DNA from: Hyphomicrobium sp.
GTDB lineage: Bacteria > Pseudomonadota > Alphaproteobacteria > Rhizobiales > Hyphomicrobiaceae
DNA: 64,000 nt
Reading direction: 5' to 3'
Assembly (NCBI GenBank): GCA_016793445.1
Contig: JAEUME010000016.1
Coordinates: 186,001 to 250,000 of the forward strand
The position numbers and the translations under genes were made by a program. Position 1 is the stretch's first letter. Every line of letters starts with the position of its first letter. Below are positions 45,793 through 54,790 of the stretch, piece after piece. The notes below the pieces were generated by a model. The model saw only the letters and a list, made by a program, of their open reading frames with translations, did no database searches and had not been told where the DNA came from.

Positions 45793-47346
45793 CTAAAGCG
45801 CGATCTTCTCGATCTCGCCGACCCAATGCGCCGGCCCGAGTTTACCCGAAGCAAACGCCTCGATCACCTCGAACACGGCATCCGAGAACCCGCCGACGTT
45901 CAGCACGTCGTCGCGCTCGGGCGCCTGCGTCGTGCCGTAGGGCTGGATGTCGACGCAGACGAGCTTGGCATGCGGGTTGCGCGCCTTGATCTTCGTCCAC
46001 TCCGTCATCAGCCCCGTGCGATCGGCCGTCCGCGCGTCCATCCAGGACTGGTTGTCCGAGATGAAGACGACGAGGTCGATCTTCGCCCGCTCGGCATTGA
46101 GCTTCGCGAGCGGCGCCGAGCAATCCGTTCCGCCGCCGCAGATCGCGGCAAGCTTCGCAGCGTTGGTCATCACCGTATCGCGCGGGTTCACCTGTACGTC
46201 GACAACGCGGCCTTCAAACGGAAGCACGCGCGCCGACGTATTCACCCGCAGCATCGCCGCCGCGACCAGCGCCGCAACGTCGATGCAGCGCACCGCCGAA
46301 GTGGCGCCCTTGCGGTAGCCCGTTGCCGGCGACGACATCGAGCCCGACACGTCGGGGCAGATCACGACGTTGCCCGCAATCGCCGGAACGTTGGCGATCG
46401 CGATCTCCATCGCATCCTGCAGCGCCTCGCGAACGATGCCCGGCACGTCGTTGCTGGCGGCCATGTAGGCCATCATCAACTGGTACGGAAGGACCCGCGA
46501 CTTCCTGATCTCGGCTTCGTCCTTCAGGCGGCCAGCGATTTCCTCGGCCATGCCGGGAATCGCGAACACGCACTGGCGGTCGAACGTATTCAGGTTCATG
46601 CGCAACATCTGCCAGCCGGCCGTCTTTGCGATTGCCCCCCAGTGTTCCGGCGTCAGATCCAGGCTTGTCAGCATCTGGAACGGCACGTCCGGAACCGGGG
46701 CCGAGGCATCGCGCTTGAAGGTCTCGAACGCACGCACAGCGTCAGGCACGAGCGCGACGTCGTAGGGCTTGCCGATCAAGTAGGCGTAGAGCGCCCGTCG
46801 CTCCGCGTTGGCGGGCTTAGGGTGAACCATCTTAATCACGTCGGCGAGCGAGGGCGACTGGCCGACCGCCGCCTGCAAGATCTGGCGATCCGTGGCATTG
46901 TTCAGCCAAGCCTCGACCATCCGCTTGGGACGCGAGCCGAGCGACTTACGCCCTGCCGTGCCCGAGCGCATGATCTGCACGAACGTGCGGAGCATCTTGC
47001 CGTTGTCGACAACGCGCGGGAATGCGAGCGAGAAGAGACGGGCGTCGAGACCCGACAGCACCGCGAGCAGCAGCGCCGGCATGTCCTTCATCTGCCCCTT
47101 CCTGCGGGCGTAGATCGCGGCCTTGGCGATGAACGCGGGCTCGACCTTGGCCGCAAGCTCGATCACGTCCGCAAGCTGCGTTGCGCCCGACGCGTAGAAC
47201 GTCGGCGAAAGCGTACCCGTTACGGCGAGCTGGGCGAGCTTTGCGCGCGGCTCGAGCGCGTACGCAGGGGCGCCCTCGCTATTCTTGGCGTTGGGCCGGG
47301 CGAGCAGCTTGCCGGCGTAGGAGGCGAAAAGAGACTTGTTGGCCAT
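45793..47346 (-). CDS. rsr: TROVE-domain Ro60/Rsr protein
   Basis: 517-aa bacterial Ro orthologue. Residues 1-320 are the ring of helical repeats of the TROVE domain that holds misfolded RNA and Y RNA (KGQMKDMPALLLAVLS at 83-98, MVHPKPANAERRALYAYLIG at 173-192); 325-517 are a von Willebrand A domain with an intact MIDAS, DVSGSMS at 332-338 with the Thr/Asp partners in GGGTDCS and FISDNQS. In bacteria Ro with Y RNA guides exonucleases or governs RNA repair. Start set at ATG 47344-47346, because the longer frame crosses the sigma54 promoter. First gene of the RNA repair unit. Confidence 0.94.
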   Translation of the reverse strand: MANKSLFASYAGKLLARPNAKNSEGAPAYALEPRAKLAQLAVTGTLSPTFYASGATQLADVIELAAKVEPAFIAKAAIYARRKGQMKDMPALLLAVLSGLDARLFSLAFPRVVDNGKMLRTFVQIMRSGTAGRKSLGSRPKRMVEAWLNNATDRQILQAAVGQSPSLADVIKMVHPKPANAERRALYAYLIGKPYDVALVPDAVRAFETFKRDASAPVPDVPFQMLTSLDLTPEHWGAIAKTAGWQMLRMNLNTFDRQCVFAIPGMAEEIAGRLKDEAEIRKSRVLPYQLMMAYMAASNDVPGIVREALQDAMEIAIANVPAIAGNVVICPDVSGSMSSPATGYRKGATSAVRCIDVAALVAAAMLRVNTSARVLPFEGRVVDVQVNPRDTVMTNAAKLAAICGGGTDCSAPLAKLNAERAKIDLVVFISDNQSWMDARTADRTGLMTEWTKIKARNPHAKLVCVDIQPYGTTQAPERDDVLNVGGFSDAVFEVIEAFASGKLGPAHWVGEIEKIAL

Positions 47347-47385
47347 GGCAATGATCCATTCGAAAGAGCCTGATGCCATGCCGTA

Positions 47386-47402
47386 TTGCAGCGGATGTGC
47401 CA
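47386..47402 (-). promoter_or_regulatory. Sigma54 promoter of the RNA repair unit
   Basis: On the minus strand TGGCACATCCGCTGCAA matches the -24/-12 consensus TGGCAC-N5-TTGCA except for one base, with the required 10 bases between the GG and the GC. Transcription would begin about 12 bases below the -12 GC, near 47377, giving a ~30-base leader before rsr. The divergent gene encodes a sigma54 activator, so the fit is functional as well as textual. Confidence 0.88.
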
Positions 47403-47448
47403 GTCTATATTGCGCCCGGCCGGAGAGAAGATAATGCATTGTTATAAC

Positions 47449-47519
47449 GAAGAAAATTTCTTCTTGTCGCCAAATGACCGGGACACGAAAACTCAAAAAA
47501 ACGTATCTGTTGAAATACG
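47449..47519. promoter_or_regulatory. Candidate RtcR/IHF sites upstream of the sigma54 promoter
   Basis: A+T-rich stretch with two dyads: GAAGAAA-A-TTTCTTC at 47449-47463 and CGTAT-N8-ATACG at 47502-47519. They lie about 65 and 120 bases upstream of the -12 element, the usual distance for enhancer sites of sigma54 activators, and just before rtcR, which could be autoregulated. The exact RtcR site cannot be named from one sequence. Confidence 0.45.
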
Positions 47520-47546
47520 AATATATATGATGGTATAAATTTAAAT

Positions 47547-49139
47547 ATGAAACGCCGCATCGTCATCGGCTTCCTCGGAACTACGCTCGACCAGGGCAAG
47601 CATCCCGATCGCTGGCAGCGATGGCGGCCGTCGATCGCGCTCTGTCAGCATGAAGACTTGCTGATCGATCGCTTCGAGCTGCTGCACAGCCGGACGCACA
47701 ACGCGCTTGCCGAACGCATCGAGAAGGACATCGCTCAGGTCTCGCCCGCAACAAAGGTTGTGCGGCGGCACATCGAGTTCAAAGACCCGTGGGATTTCGA
47801 GGAAGTCTATGCTGCGCTTCATGATTTCGCGCGCAGCTATTCCTTCGATACCGATGCCGAGGATTACCTCGTCCACATCACGACCGGCACCCACGTCGGT
47901 CAGATTTGCTGGTTCCTGCTCACCGAAGCGCGACTCATCCCCGGCAGCATCCTGCAGGTTTCCCCGCCCAAGCGTTGGAAGGATGGCGGGCTCGGTACCT
48001 ACAGCATTATCGATCTCGATCTTTCGCGTTACGATAAAATCGCCACACGCTTTCGCGCCGAGCAGACGGAAGCGACAGCGTTTCTCAAATCGGGCATCGA
48101 CACGAAGAACGCCGCATTCAATCGGATGATCGATCGCATCGAACAAGTCGCCATCCGTTCGAAGGCGCCGATCCTGGTGACCGGACCGACAGGCGCGGGC
48201 AAGTCGCAGCTTGCGCGGCGCATTTTCGAATTGAAGGAAGCGCGGCATCAGCTCAAGGGTCCGTTCGTCGAGGTGAACTGCGCGACCTTGCGCGGCGACA
48301 GCGCCATGTCGGCGCTTTTCGGTCACGTGAAGGGCGCGTTCACAGGTGCGATGAATGACCGGCCCGGGCTACTGCGCGCGGCCAACGGCGGCATCCTCTT
48401 TCTCGACGAGATCGGCGAACTTGGGCTCGACGAGCAGGCGATGATCCTGCGTGCGATAGAGGAGAAGCGCTTCCTTCCCGTCGGTTCGGACAGGGAAGCA
48501 ACGAGTGACTTCCAGCTGATCGCCGGCACCAATCGCGACCTATCTGCTGCGGTCGCGAAAAGTCAATTCCGCGAGGATTTGCTCGCGCGTCTCGACCTTT
48601 GGACTTTTTCGCTGCCCTGTCTGAAGGACAGACGCGAAGACATCGAGCCGAACATCACTTACGAGCTTGCGCGGCATGCGCGCGTCAGTGGCGACGCCGT
48701 CACCTTCAACAAGGAGGCTCGCGCGCGCTATCTCGACTTCGCCACGTCCCCTACAGCGGTATGGACCGCGAACTTCCGCGATCTTGCGGCGTCCATCACG
48801 CGGATGGCGACGCTTGCGCCATCGGGTCGGATCGACGAGGGGCTTGTAGAGGATGAAATCGAGCGCCTCAAGCGCAAGTGGACCGCGTCCGGGCGCAATC
48901 GCGACGACGGCATTTTGGAGAGCCTGTTCGGCGCAGAACAGCTCGAAAAGATCGATCTGTTCGATCGCGTGCAACTTGCTTTCGTCGTTGCCGCGTGCCG
49001 CACCTCGCGCTCGCTGAGCGATGCCGGACGCCGCCTGTTTGCCGCTTCGCGCGAGGCGAAGTCATCCACCAACGACGCCGATCGCCTGAAGAAGTACCTC
49101 GCCCGGTTCGGATTGACTTGGGCACAGATTTGCGAGTGA
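47547..49139 (+). CDS. rtcR: RtcR, sigma54-dependent activator of RNA repair genes
   Basis: 530-aa bacterial enhancer-binding protein. Residues 1-180 are the RtcR regulatory domain (CARF-like; VVIGFLGTTLDQG-type start and DYLVHITTGTHVGQICWFLL), which senses damaged RNA ends. AAA+ domain: Walker A GPTGAGKS 213-220, sigma54-contact loop GAFTGA 263-268, Walker B ILFLDEIGEL about 283-292. The C-terminal part has a helix-turn-helix-like segment (RTSRSLSDAGRRLFAASREA). In enteric bacteria RtcR is switched on by RNA fragments with 2',3'-cyclic phosphate ends. It diverges from rsr and faces its promoter. Confidence 0.95.
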   Translation: MKRRIVIGFLGTTLDQGKHPDRWQRWRPSIALCQHEDLLIDRFELLHSRTHNALAERIEKDIAQVSPATKVVRRHIEFKDPWDFEEVYAALHDFARSYSFDTDAEDYLVHITTGTHVGQICWFLLTEARLIPGSILQVSPPKRWKDGGLGTYSIIDLDLSRYDKIATRFRAEQTEATAFLKSGIDTKNAAFNRMIDRIEQVAIRSKAPILVTGPTGAGKSQLARRIFELKEARHQLKGPFVEVNCATLRGDSAMSALFGHVKGAFTGAMNDRPGLLRAANGGILFLDEIGELGLDEQAMILRAIEEKRFLPVGSDREATSDFQLIAGTNRDLSAAVAKSQFREDLLARLDLWTFSLPCLKDRREDIEPNITYELARHARVSGDAVTFNKEARARYLDFATSPTAVWTANFRDLAASITRMATLAPSGRIDEGLVEDEIERLKRKWTASGRNRDDGILESLFGAEQLEKIDLFDRVQLAFVVAACRTSRSLSDAGRRLFAASREAKSSTNDADRLKKYLARFGLTWAQICE

Positions 49140-49172
49140 ATTGACTCGTCCCGGCGACAAACAGGGATCGTA

Positions 49173-49416
49173 TCACTGATCCTCGGTCGCGAACTCGCCC
49201 GATAACTTCAGCCCTTCAATTCCGGTTGCGCCGGTCCAGGCCGAGCAGATAGAGGCCTAGGCCTCAAGGTTCTTGAGGCTGTCGTCTAGGCGGCCAACTG
49301 TGACGCGCAGGTCGATGGGCTGCTCCACGTCGAGGCCGTGGAAGTCGCCGTCGCTCAGGCGAAGGTTCCGCCATGCCCTTTCAGACGTCGCCAGGTAGGG
49401 AACATCGACTAGGATT
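49173..49416 (-). pseudogene. Gene remnant abutting tRNA-Ala
   Basis: A minus-strand frame running away from the tRNA 3' end reads like real protein (VDVPYLATSERAWRNLRLSD, then GDFHGLDVEQPIDLRV) and is broken by TAG at 49257-49259, after which the same frame continues (WTGATGIEGLKLSGEFATED) to TGA at 49173. There is no start codon between it and the tRNA. I do not recognise the family. It looks like the stub left by a deletion or by an element that once used the tRNA end. Confidence 0.45.
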
Positions 49417-49418
49417 AT

Positions 49419-49494
49419 TGGTGGAGCCGAGGGGAATCGAACCCCTGACCTCTGCAGTGCGATTGCAGCGCTCTCCCATCTGAGCTACGGCCCC
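49419..49494 (-). tRNA. tRNA-Ala(CGC)
   Basis: 76-base cloverleaf with encoded CCA. Acceptor GGGGCCG pairs with CGGCTCC (one G-T), D arm GCTC...GAGC, anticodon stem CTGCA/TGCAG with loop ATCGCAC, giving anticodon CGC (alanine, codon GCG), and T arm AGGGG-TTCGATT-CCCCT. Complete and apparently functional. Confidence 0.95.
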
Positions 49495-49653
49495 ATAGCC
49501 TTGCACGACAAGGGTCAGGTGATGGGCACCTTACCCCGCCGCACCTTACCGGGTAAGGCTGCGGCTGCTGCGCGGCAAGTCCGCGAGTGTCTAACCGGCT
49601 GACGGGCAAAAGGCAAGCTTGCGGCCGCCAGCCGGAGGGTTTTTCAGCGGCCC

Positions 49654-51330
49654 CTAGAAGAGGCCCTGGATGAGGCCCTTGTCGTCCAAACGAATTGAAT
49701 CGGCCGACGGAACCTTGGGCAGGCCCGGCATGGTCATGATCTCGCCCGTCACCACGACGACGAAACCGGCCCCTGCCGAAAGCCGCAGCTCGCGGATGGG
49801 GACGATGTGACCCGTCGGCGCGCCGCGCTTGTTGGGATCGGTGGAGAATGAATACTGGGTCTTGGCCATGCAGACCGGTAGATTGCCGAAGCCCGCCGCT
49901 TCCAGATCCTTGAATTGCGTCTCGACAGAACCGTCGCACGAGATATCGGCCGCGCGGTAGATCTCCTTGGCGATGGTGCGCACCTTTTCCTTGAGTGGCA
50001 TCTCCTCGGGGTAAAGCGGCTTGAAATCGGCCTTTCCTTCCGCAATGACGCGGACAACGTGATGGGCGAGCTGCTCGGTGCCTTTGCCGCCATCCGACCA
50101 GTGCGTGCACATGAAGGCCTTTGTGCCCATGCTCTCGGCCGCCTTCATGACCTCGGCGATTTCCGCTTCCGTGTCGGTGATGAACTTGTTCACCGCAACG
50201 ATCGCGGGCACGCCGAACTTATTCACGTTCTCGATGTGGCGCTTGAGGTTGTCGCACCCCTTCGCAACGGCAGCGACGTTTTCCGTCTTGAGATCATCCT
50301 TGGCAACGCCGCCGTGCATTTTGAGCGCACGCACGGTGGCGACAATGACTACGGCAGACGGCGCGATTCCAGCCTTGCGGCATTTGATGTCGAAGAATTT
50401 TTCAGCGCCCAGATCGGCGCCGAAGCCAGCTTCCGTCACGACGTAATCGGCAAGCTTCAACGCGGTCTTGGTCGCCAGCACCGAGTTGCAGCCGTGCGCG
50501 ATATTGGCGAAGGGACCGCCGTGGATGAACGCCGGGTTGTTTTCGAGCGTCTGCACCATGTTGGGCTGCAGAGCGTCCTTCAGGAGAACGGTCATCGCAC
50601 CGTCAGCCTTGAGATCGCGGGCGCGAACCGGCTTCTTGTCGCGCGTATAGGCCACGATGATGTTGCCGAGACGCGTTTCCAGGTCCTTCAAATCCTTGGA
50701 AAGACACAGGATCGCCATGACTTCGGAGGCAACCGTGATGTCAAAGCCATCCTCGCGCGGAAAGCCGTTCGACACACCGCCCAGCGAGTTGACGATGGAG
50801 CGCAGGGCCCGGTCGTTCATATCGAGCACGCGCTTGTACTGCACGCGGCGTTGGTCGATGCCGAGCGCATTGCCCCAATAGATATGATTGTCGAGCAGCG
50901 CCGCCAGCAGGTTGTGGGCGCTGGTGATGGCATGGAAATCCCCGGTAAAGTGCAGGTTGATGTCCTCCATGGGGACGACCTGCGCGTAGCCGCCGCCAGC
51001 CGCGCCACCCTTCATGCCGAAGCACGGTCCAAGCGAGGGCTCGCGCAGAGCTGCGATCGCTTTCTTGCCGATATGGTTCAGGCCATCGGCGAGGCCGACC
51101 GTGGTCGTGGTCTTGCCCTCGCCAGCCGGCGTTGGGCTGATGGCGGTAACAAGGATGAGCTTGCCATCCGGATTGTCCTGGAGCTTGTTGATGTAGTCGA
51201 AGGAGACCTTCGCCTTGGTCCATCCATAAGGGATCAGCGCCTCCGCCGGAACGCCGACCTTGGCGGCCACCTCGGAAATCGGCTTCAGCTTGGCTTCACG
51301 TGCAACTTCGATGTCGGACTTGACGGACAC
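49654..51330 (-). CDS. fhs: Formate-tetrahydrofolate ligase
   Basis: ATP-dependent entry of formate into the tetrahydrofolate one-carbon pool; in serine-cycle methylotrophs (gene ftfL) it is the branch point to assimilation. P-loop-like [19 protein letters not shown] near residue 63, then [35 protein letters not shown] and the end [11 protein letters not shown]. 558 aa from the GTG at 51328-51330, preceded by GGAGGAAACC; this matches the family length, while the longer frame has an unrelated 50-residue extension. Confidence 0.96.
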   Translation of the reverse strand: MSVKSDIEVAREAKLKPISEVAAKVGVPAEALIPYGWTKAKVSFDYINKLQDNPDGKLILVTAISPTPAGEGKTTTTVGLADGLNHIGKKAIAALREPSLGPCFGMKGGAAGGGYAQVVPMEDINLHFTGDFHAITSAHNLLAALLDNHIYWGNALGIDQRRVQYKRVLDMNDRALRSIVNSLGGVSNGFPREDGFDITVASEVMAILCLSKDLKDLETRLGNIIVAYTRDKKPVRARDLKADGAMTVLLKDALQPNMVQTLENNPAFIHGGPFANIAHGCNSVLATKTALKLADYVVTEAGFGADLGAEKFFDIKCRKAGIAPSAVVIVATVRALKMHGGVAKDDLKTENVAAVAKGCDNLKRHIENVNKFGVPAIVAVNKFITDTEAEIAEVMKAAESMGTKAFMCTHWSDGGKGTEQLAHHVVRVIAEGKADFKPLYPEEMPLKEKVRTIAKEIYRAADISCDGSVETQFKDLEAAGFGNLPVCMAKTQYSFSTDPNKRGAPTGHIVPIRELRLSAGAGFVVVVTGEIMTMPGLPKVPSADSIRLDDKGLIQGLF

Positions 51331-51360
51331 GGCTCGGTTTCCTCCACGGCTTTTATGATT

Positions 51361-51390
51361 TTTGTCCCGGCGATCTGCCGGGTAGACAAA
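51361..51390 (-). promoter_or_regulatory. Leader hairpin upstream of fhs
   Basis: Arms TTTGTC-CCGGC and GCCGGG-TA-GACAAA around GATCT, about 30 bases before the GTG of fhs. On the minus strand the stem is followed by a short A-rich stretch and then the ribosome site, so it may affect stability or translation of fhs mRNA. I see no match to a known riboswitch. The remaining bases up to 51745 hold no recognisable feature. Confidence 0.4.
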
Positions 51391-51745
51391 GGCGGCGTAC
51401 CCTCCTCGCAACCCAGCAAGTGGGCTGAAGACTGTGCGGGCGGCGGGATATTGTACTTTCGCGCAAGCCACGCCAAGCACCTGAAGCTAAAATTACCCCT
51501 CCCGCGCGCAAAGTTCGCAGGGCCTTACGGGGCTCGGCAAGCAGCACACCGGAGCGACGCAATCGACACCGCACGGCGTGAAGGAAGTACGCCAAATCAG
51601 TGTCTTAGGCCTGATAATCACGGTTTTCACCTGCGCTCTTCAGGCTCCATGAGACAGACCCTGCTGGGCGTACTAGTATAAAAATGAGAGGTGATGCGCG
51701 GCTGAACGCAGCAAGCGCGGGGGCATTTCGGGAGGGACAGGACGC

Positions 51746-53020
51746 TTGCAGGAGCTTGTGTCGAGGGTCAAAGAGCGGGGCGATCAGGATACGGCTGGCG
51801 AAACGCACGACGCCGGCGCCTCTTTCGGCGCGAGTCTGCGCCGGCTGTTCAACGAACCTCGGGCTGTGACGCTGCGCCAGAAGATCTATCACGTTATCGA
51901 AGGCGGCCAGGGCGAGACACGGGCAAGTCATCTTTTCGATCTGGTCATCGTCGCGCTCATCGTTCTCAATGTGGCGGCCGCCATTCTAGAAACAGTGCCG
52001 TCCGTCCGCGCACAGTACGGCAGTTTGCTTTCCAGCTTCGAGGTCTTCACCGTTGCTGTGTTCACGATCGAGTATCTTCTGCGGCTATGGACGGCTGTAG
52101 AGGTGCCGCTCCTGTCACGGATGGCGGGTTGGAAGGCGCGGCTGACGTGGGCGCGAAGCCCTGCGCTCATCATCGACCTTCTGGCGATCCTGCCATTCTA
52201 CCTCAGCAGCATCATGTCGGTTGATCTGGGCGTTCTGCGCGTTCTGCGCCTACTGCGCTTCCTCAAGCTGTCGCGCTATTCGCCCGCCATGCACACGCTG
52301 ATCCGCGTTCTGCACAACGAGGGCAGGGCGCTCATCGGAGCGTGCCTATTGCTGTTCATGGCCATCCTCTTCTCGGCCACCTTGATGTACCATCTGGAAA
52401 ATGCCGCTCAGCCCGACAAGTTCGGCTCGATCCCGGAAGCCGCCTGGTGGTCCATCGCAACCTTGACCACAGTGGGCTACGGCGACGTCGTGCCGATCAC
52501 ACCGCTGGGCCGCTTCGTCGGCGGTCTCACCATGGTCATTGGCTTGAGCATTCTTGCTCTTCCCGTTGCAATCATATCGACGGGTTTCGCTCAGGAGTTG
52601 CAGCGGCGAGACTTCGTCGTGACTTGGTCGATGATGTCGCGCGTTCCGATTCTATCGGGGCTCGAAGCCAAGCAAGCGGTCGAAATCATGCCCATGCTGC
52701 AGGCTCATAATTTGCCGCCGAATGCGGAGGTGGTGCCGAACGGAGGCCCGGGAGACGCCATGTACTTCGTCGCCTCGGGCAAGGTCGATCATCTTCACGC
52801 CGAGGGCCGCACGACATACTCGGCGGGAGAGTTCTTCGGCGCACACGCCATGCTGCAGAATGACGTGCATCTGGGCTCGTTCGTCACCGCGTCCAAGACG
52901 CGGCTGCTCAAGCTGCACAAGGAAGACTTCCATCGCATCGAGATCAAGCATCCCAACGTCGCCGCGCACATTCGAAAAATTGTCGAAGCAGGCAGGGCCG
53001 CGAAGACTGCAAAATCCTAG
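51746..53020 (+). CDS. Voltage-gated-type K+ channel with C-terminal cNMP-binding-like domain
   Basis: Six-helix channel with cytoplasmic C-terminal domain. Helices S1-S4 lie at about 60-190; S4 has a regular arginine series (VLRVLRLLRFLKLSRY). The pore carries the selectivity filter TLTTVGYGD between S5 and S6 (about 235-260). Residues ~310-410 resemble a cyclic-nucleotide-binding barrel (AMYFVASGKVDHL, GEFFGAHAML) although the usual R-T cap of the phosphate-binding cassette is not evident. MloK1-like channels are the best comparison. The frame begins with TTG at 51746 behind GGGAGGG; a GTG at 51758 behind AGGAG is also possible. Confidence 0.85.
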   Translation: MQELVSRVKERGDQDTAGETHDAGASFGASLRRLFNEPRAVTLRQKIYHVIEGGQGETRASHLFDLVIVALIVLNVAAAILETVPSVRAQYGSLLSSFEVFTVAVFTIEYLLRLWTAVEVPLLSRMAGWKARLTWARSPALIIDLLAILPFYLSSIMSVDLGVLRVLRLLRFLKLSRYSPAMHTLIRVLHNEGRALIGACLLLFMAILFSATLMYHLENAAQPDKFGSIPEAAWWSIATLTTVGYGDVVPITPLGRFVGGLTMVIGLSILALPVAIISTGFAQELQRRDFVVTWSMMSRVPILSGLEAKQAVEIMPMLQAHNLPPNAEVVPNGGPGDAMYFVASGKVDHLHAEGRTTYSAGEFFGAHAMLQNDVHLGSFVTASKTRLLKLHKEDFHRIEIKHPNVAAHIRKIVEAGRAAKTAKS

Positions 53021-53062
53021 CCGAGTGCCCGCTGACGGGCGTCCGCGAGAAATGTGCGAAAC

Positions 53063-53878
53063 TCAACCCATGGCTCGCACCACCAGCACGGTGGCGTTGT
53101 CCTGATAGGGCTCACGTAATGCTTCCACGCCGCGAATGATGGCTTTGGCCACCGCCTCGGCGCCGTCGTTGGCATAACCTTGAATGATGCGCGCGATCTC
53201 GACCGAATCCAGCGTCTCGACGCCGTCGCTCGCCAGCACGACGTAGTCGCCGGGCTCAAGCGCGAGCGGCCGCCGCGAGATATCGATCATGTCGATCTCC
53301 TCGCCGGTGACGGCTGAACGCAGCATATGCCGGCGCGGATCGCGCCGCGCTTCTTCTTCCGTGAGGCGTCCTGCAGCAACCAGACGATCGAGCTCCGGCG
53401 CCAGCGAGTGATCCTCATTGAGGACGGCGACCTCACCGCGGCGATAGAGATAAAGCGGGCTGTCGCCGACGCTGATCCACTGCACGCCATCGTTCGAGAA
53501 CGCAGCGCCGATCAATGTCGATCCCATCCCTGAGAGAAGAGGATTGTCGTCAACCTTTGCTGCCAAAGCGCCATTGGCGGCCTCAAGACCTGCCTTTAGA
53601 CGCGATGGCAGATCGAGATCATCCGCCTCGGGCGCCAAGGCCGCCGCGAGAAACTCCTCGCACACTGTGCGGCTTGCCAATGCTCCACCCGTGTGTCCGC
53701 CCATTCCGTCGGCAAGCACGGCAAAGCCGCCGTCCCCGTTGGGAAGGGCGGCTTCATCCGAGCCATCGGCATCAGAAACGCGAAATGCAGCCGCGCCATA
53801 TAGCCGGAACGCAGCCGTATCTTCCTGATAGTCCCGCGCGCCCTGCGTGGCGGCAACAGCATGCTCGTATGACGTCAT
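53063..53878 (-). CDS. PP2C-family protein serine/threonine phosphatase
   Basis: 271 aa. PP2C motifs with metal-binding aspartates: YQEDTAAF (motif 1), VLADGMGGHTGG (motif 2), GMGSTLIGA, WISVGDSPLYLYR, NEDHSL, and late DYVVLASDGVETL and DNATVLVV. Should remove phosphates placed by the kinase encoded at 55.7 kb. ATGA overlap of 4 bases with the FHA gene upstream implies coupled translation. Confidence 0.93.
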   Translation of the reverse strand: MTSYEHAVAATQGARDYQEDTAAFRLYGAAAFRVSDADGSDEAALPNGDGGFAVLADGMGGHTGGALASRTVCEEFLAAALAPEADDLDLPSRLKAGLEAANGALAAKVDDNPLLSGMGSTLIGAAFSNDGVQWISVGDSPLYLYRRGEVAVLNEDHSLAPELDRLVAAGRLTEEEARRDPRRHMLRSAVTGEEIDMIDISRRPLALEPGDYVVLASDGVETLDSVEIARIIQGYANDGAEAVAKAIIRGVEALREPYQDNATVLVVRAMG

Positions 53879-54720
53879 TCGTCCTTGGCATCGGAGATCT
53901 CGGACCAGTCGAACTCCGGTCCGCAGAATGGAAGAAAGGCGACCTGCGTGCGCCCGAACGTCACGATGTCCATGGGCTTGAGTTCGATGGCACCCGCCGG
54001 ACGCTTTTCATTTACGGACACCACGTTGGTTTTAGCAAGGTTCGGCACAAAGAGAAAAGAGCGATCCGTGGAATCATAGCGAATGTAGGCCTGCTCCTCC
54101 GCCGAAATGGTCTCATCGCCAAAATCCAAGGCAATCCGGTTCGAGCGGGACCGGCCGACGGTGTTGTTGCCCTCGTATATGGCCCGCGAGGCGCCCAGCC
54201 CGGGGCCACCCACCACGATTAAGAAACCGACCACGGGGTCCTGGACGAAGGTATCGCGCACGATCGTCTGACGGCCTCTCAGGAGCTGCGTCCTAGGCTC
54301 GTCGGGTTCCACGGCGAGGGGTGGCGCGGCGGCGGGCTTGCGCTCGGGGCGCACCACACGCGTGGTCGGCGGCTCATTGGCACCATTGTCACGTTCCGCG
54401 TACACGGGCGGAGCGGAAATGGTTCGCGCGTGGCGCGCCGCTTCCGCCGCGCTCATCGAGGCGTGGATCGGGGCATCACGCGCTCCGTCAGTCTTGCCGT
54501 TGGCGCTTTCGTTATCAATCACGGCGGCAGGTGCCGGCGTGACCGGAATAAGCGCGACAGGCCGCACCGGCGGGATTACGACGGCGGCCGGCACACCTTC
54601 GGCGTCCTCGCGCCCTGCGGCGCGCAGGGCGTCCTTCAGCGAGCCGAGCAGACTGCCCTGCTTTTGTCCTCTGGCTGCTGCTGCCCGTCCTGCACTCTGC
54701 TCACCCCGCTCGATAGCCAT
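53875..54720 (-). CDS. FHA-domain protein with disordered N-terminal region
   Basis: 281 aa. Residues 1-160 are low in hydrophobics and rich in Ala, Pro and Arg (probably disordered, with Ser/Thr that could be phosphorylated). The FHA domain follows: RAIYEGNNTVGRSRSNRIAL, where GRSRSN holds the phosphothreonine-binding Arg/Ser, and NLAKTNVVSVN with the second contact. Starts at ATG 54718-54720 behind GGAGGGG. Coupled to the PP2C gene. Confidence 0.88.
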   Translation of the reverse strand: MAIERGEQSAGRAAAARGQKQGSLLGSLKDALRAAGREDAEGVPAAVVIPPVRPVALIPVTPAPAAVIDNESANGKTDGARDAPIHASMSAAEAARHARTISAPPVYAERDNGANEPPTTRVVRPERKPAAAPPLAVEPDEPRTQLLRGRQTIVRDTFVQDPVVGFLIVVGGPGLGASRAIYEGNNTVGRSRSNRIALDFGDETISAEEQAYIRYDSTDRSFLFVPNLAKTNVVSVNEKRPAGAIELKPMDIVTFGRTQVAFLPFCGPEFDWSEISDAKDE

Positions 54721-54790
54721 ATTCCCCTCCTGATGTTGGAAATTCAATTCGTGAAACGCGAATGGCACAAAAGGATTTGCAGCTTACGCG

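Noticed and set aside
45481..47373. A 630-residue open frame on the plus strand
   Set aside because: It lies antisense to rsr, is extremely rich in Arg, His and Asp and has no domain; it is a shadow of GC-rich codon use. The TROVE and vWA motifs on the other strand are decisive.
51361..51390. A tetrahydrofolate riboswitch before fhs
   Set aside because: Only one simple hairpin is present, with none of the pseudoknot and multi-stem layout of THF riboswitches.
49915..51681. A 588-residue open frame antisense to formate-tetrahydrofolate ligase
   Set aside because: No recognisable domain and composition typical of antisense frames in high-GC DNA.
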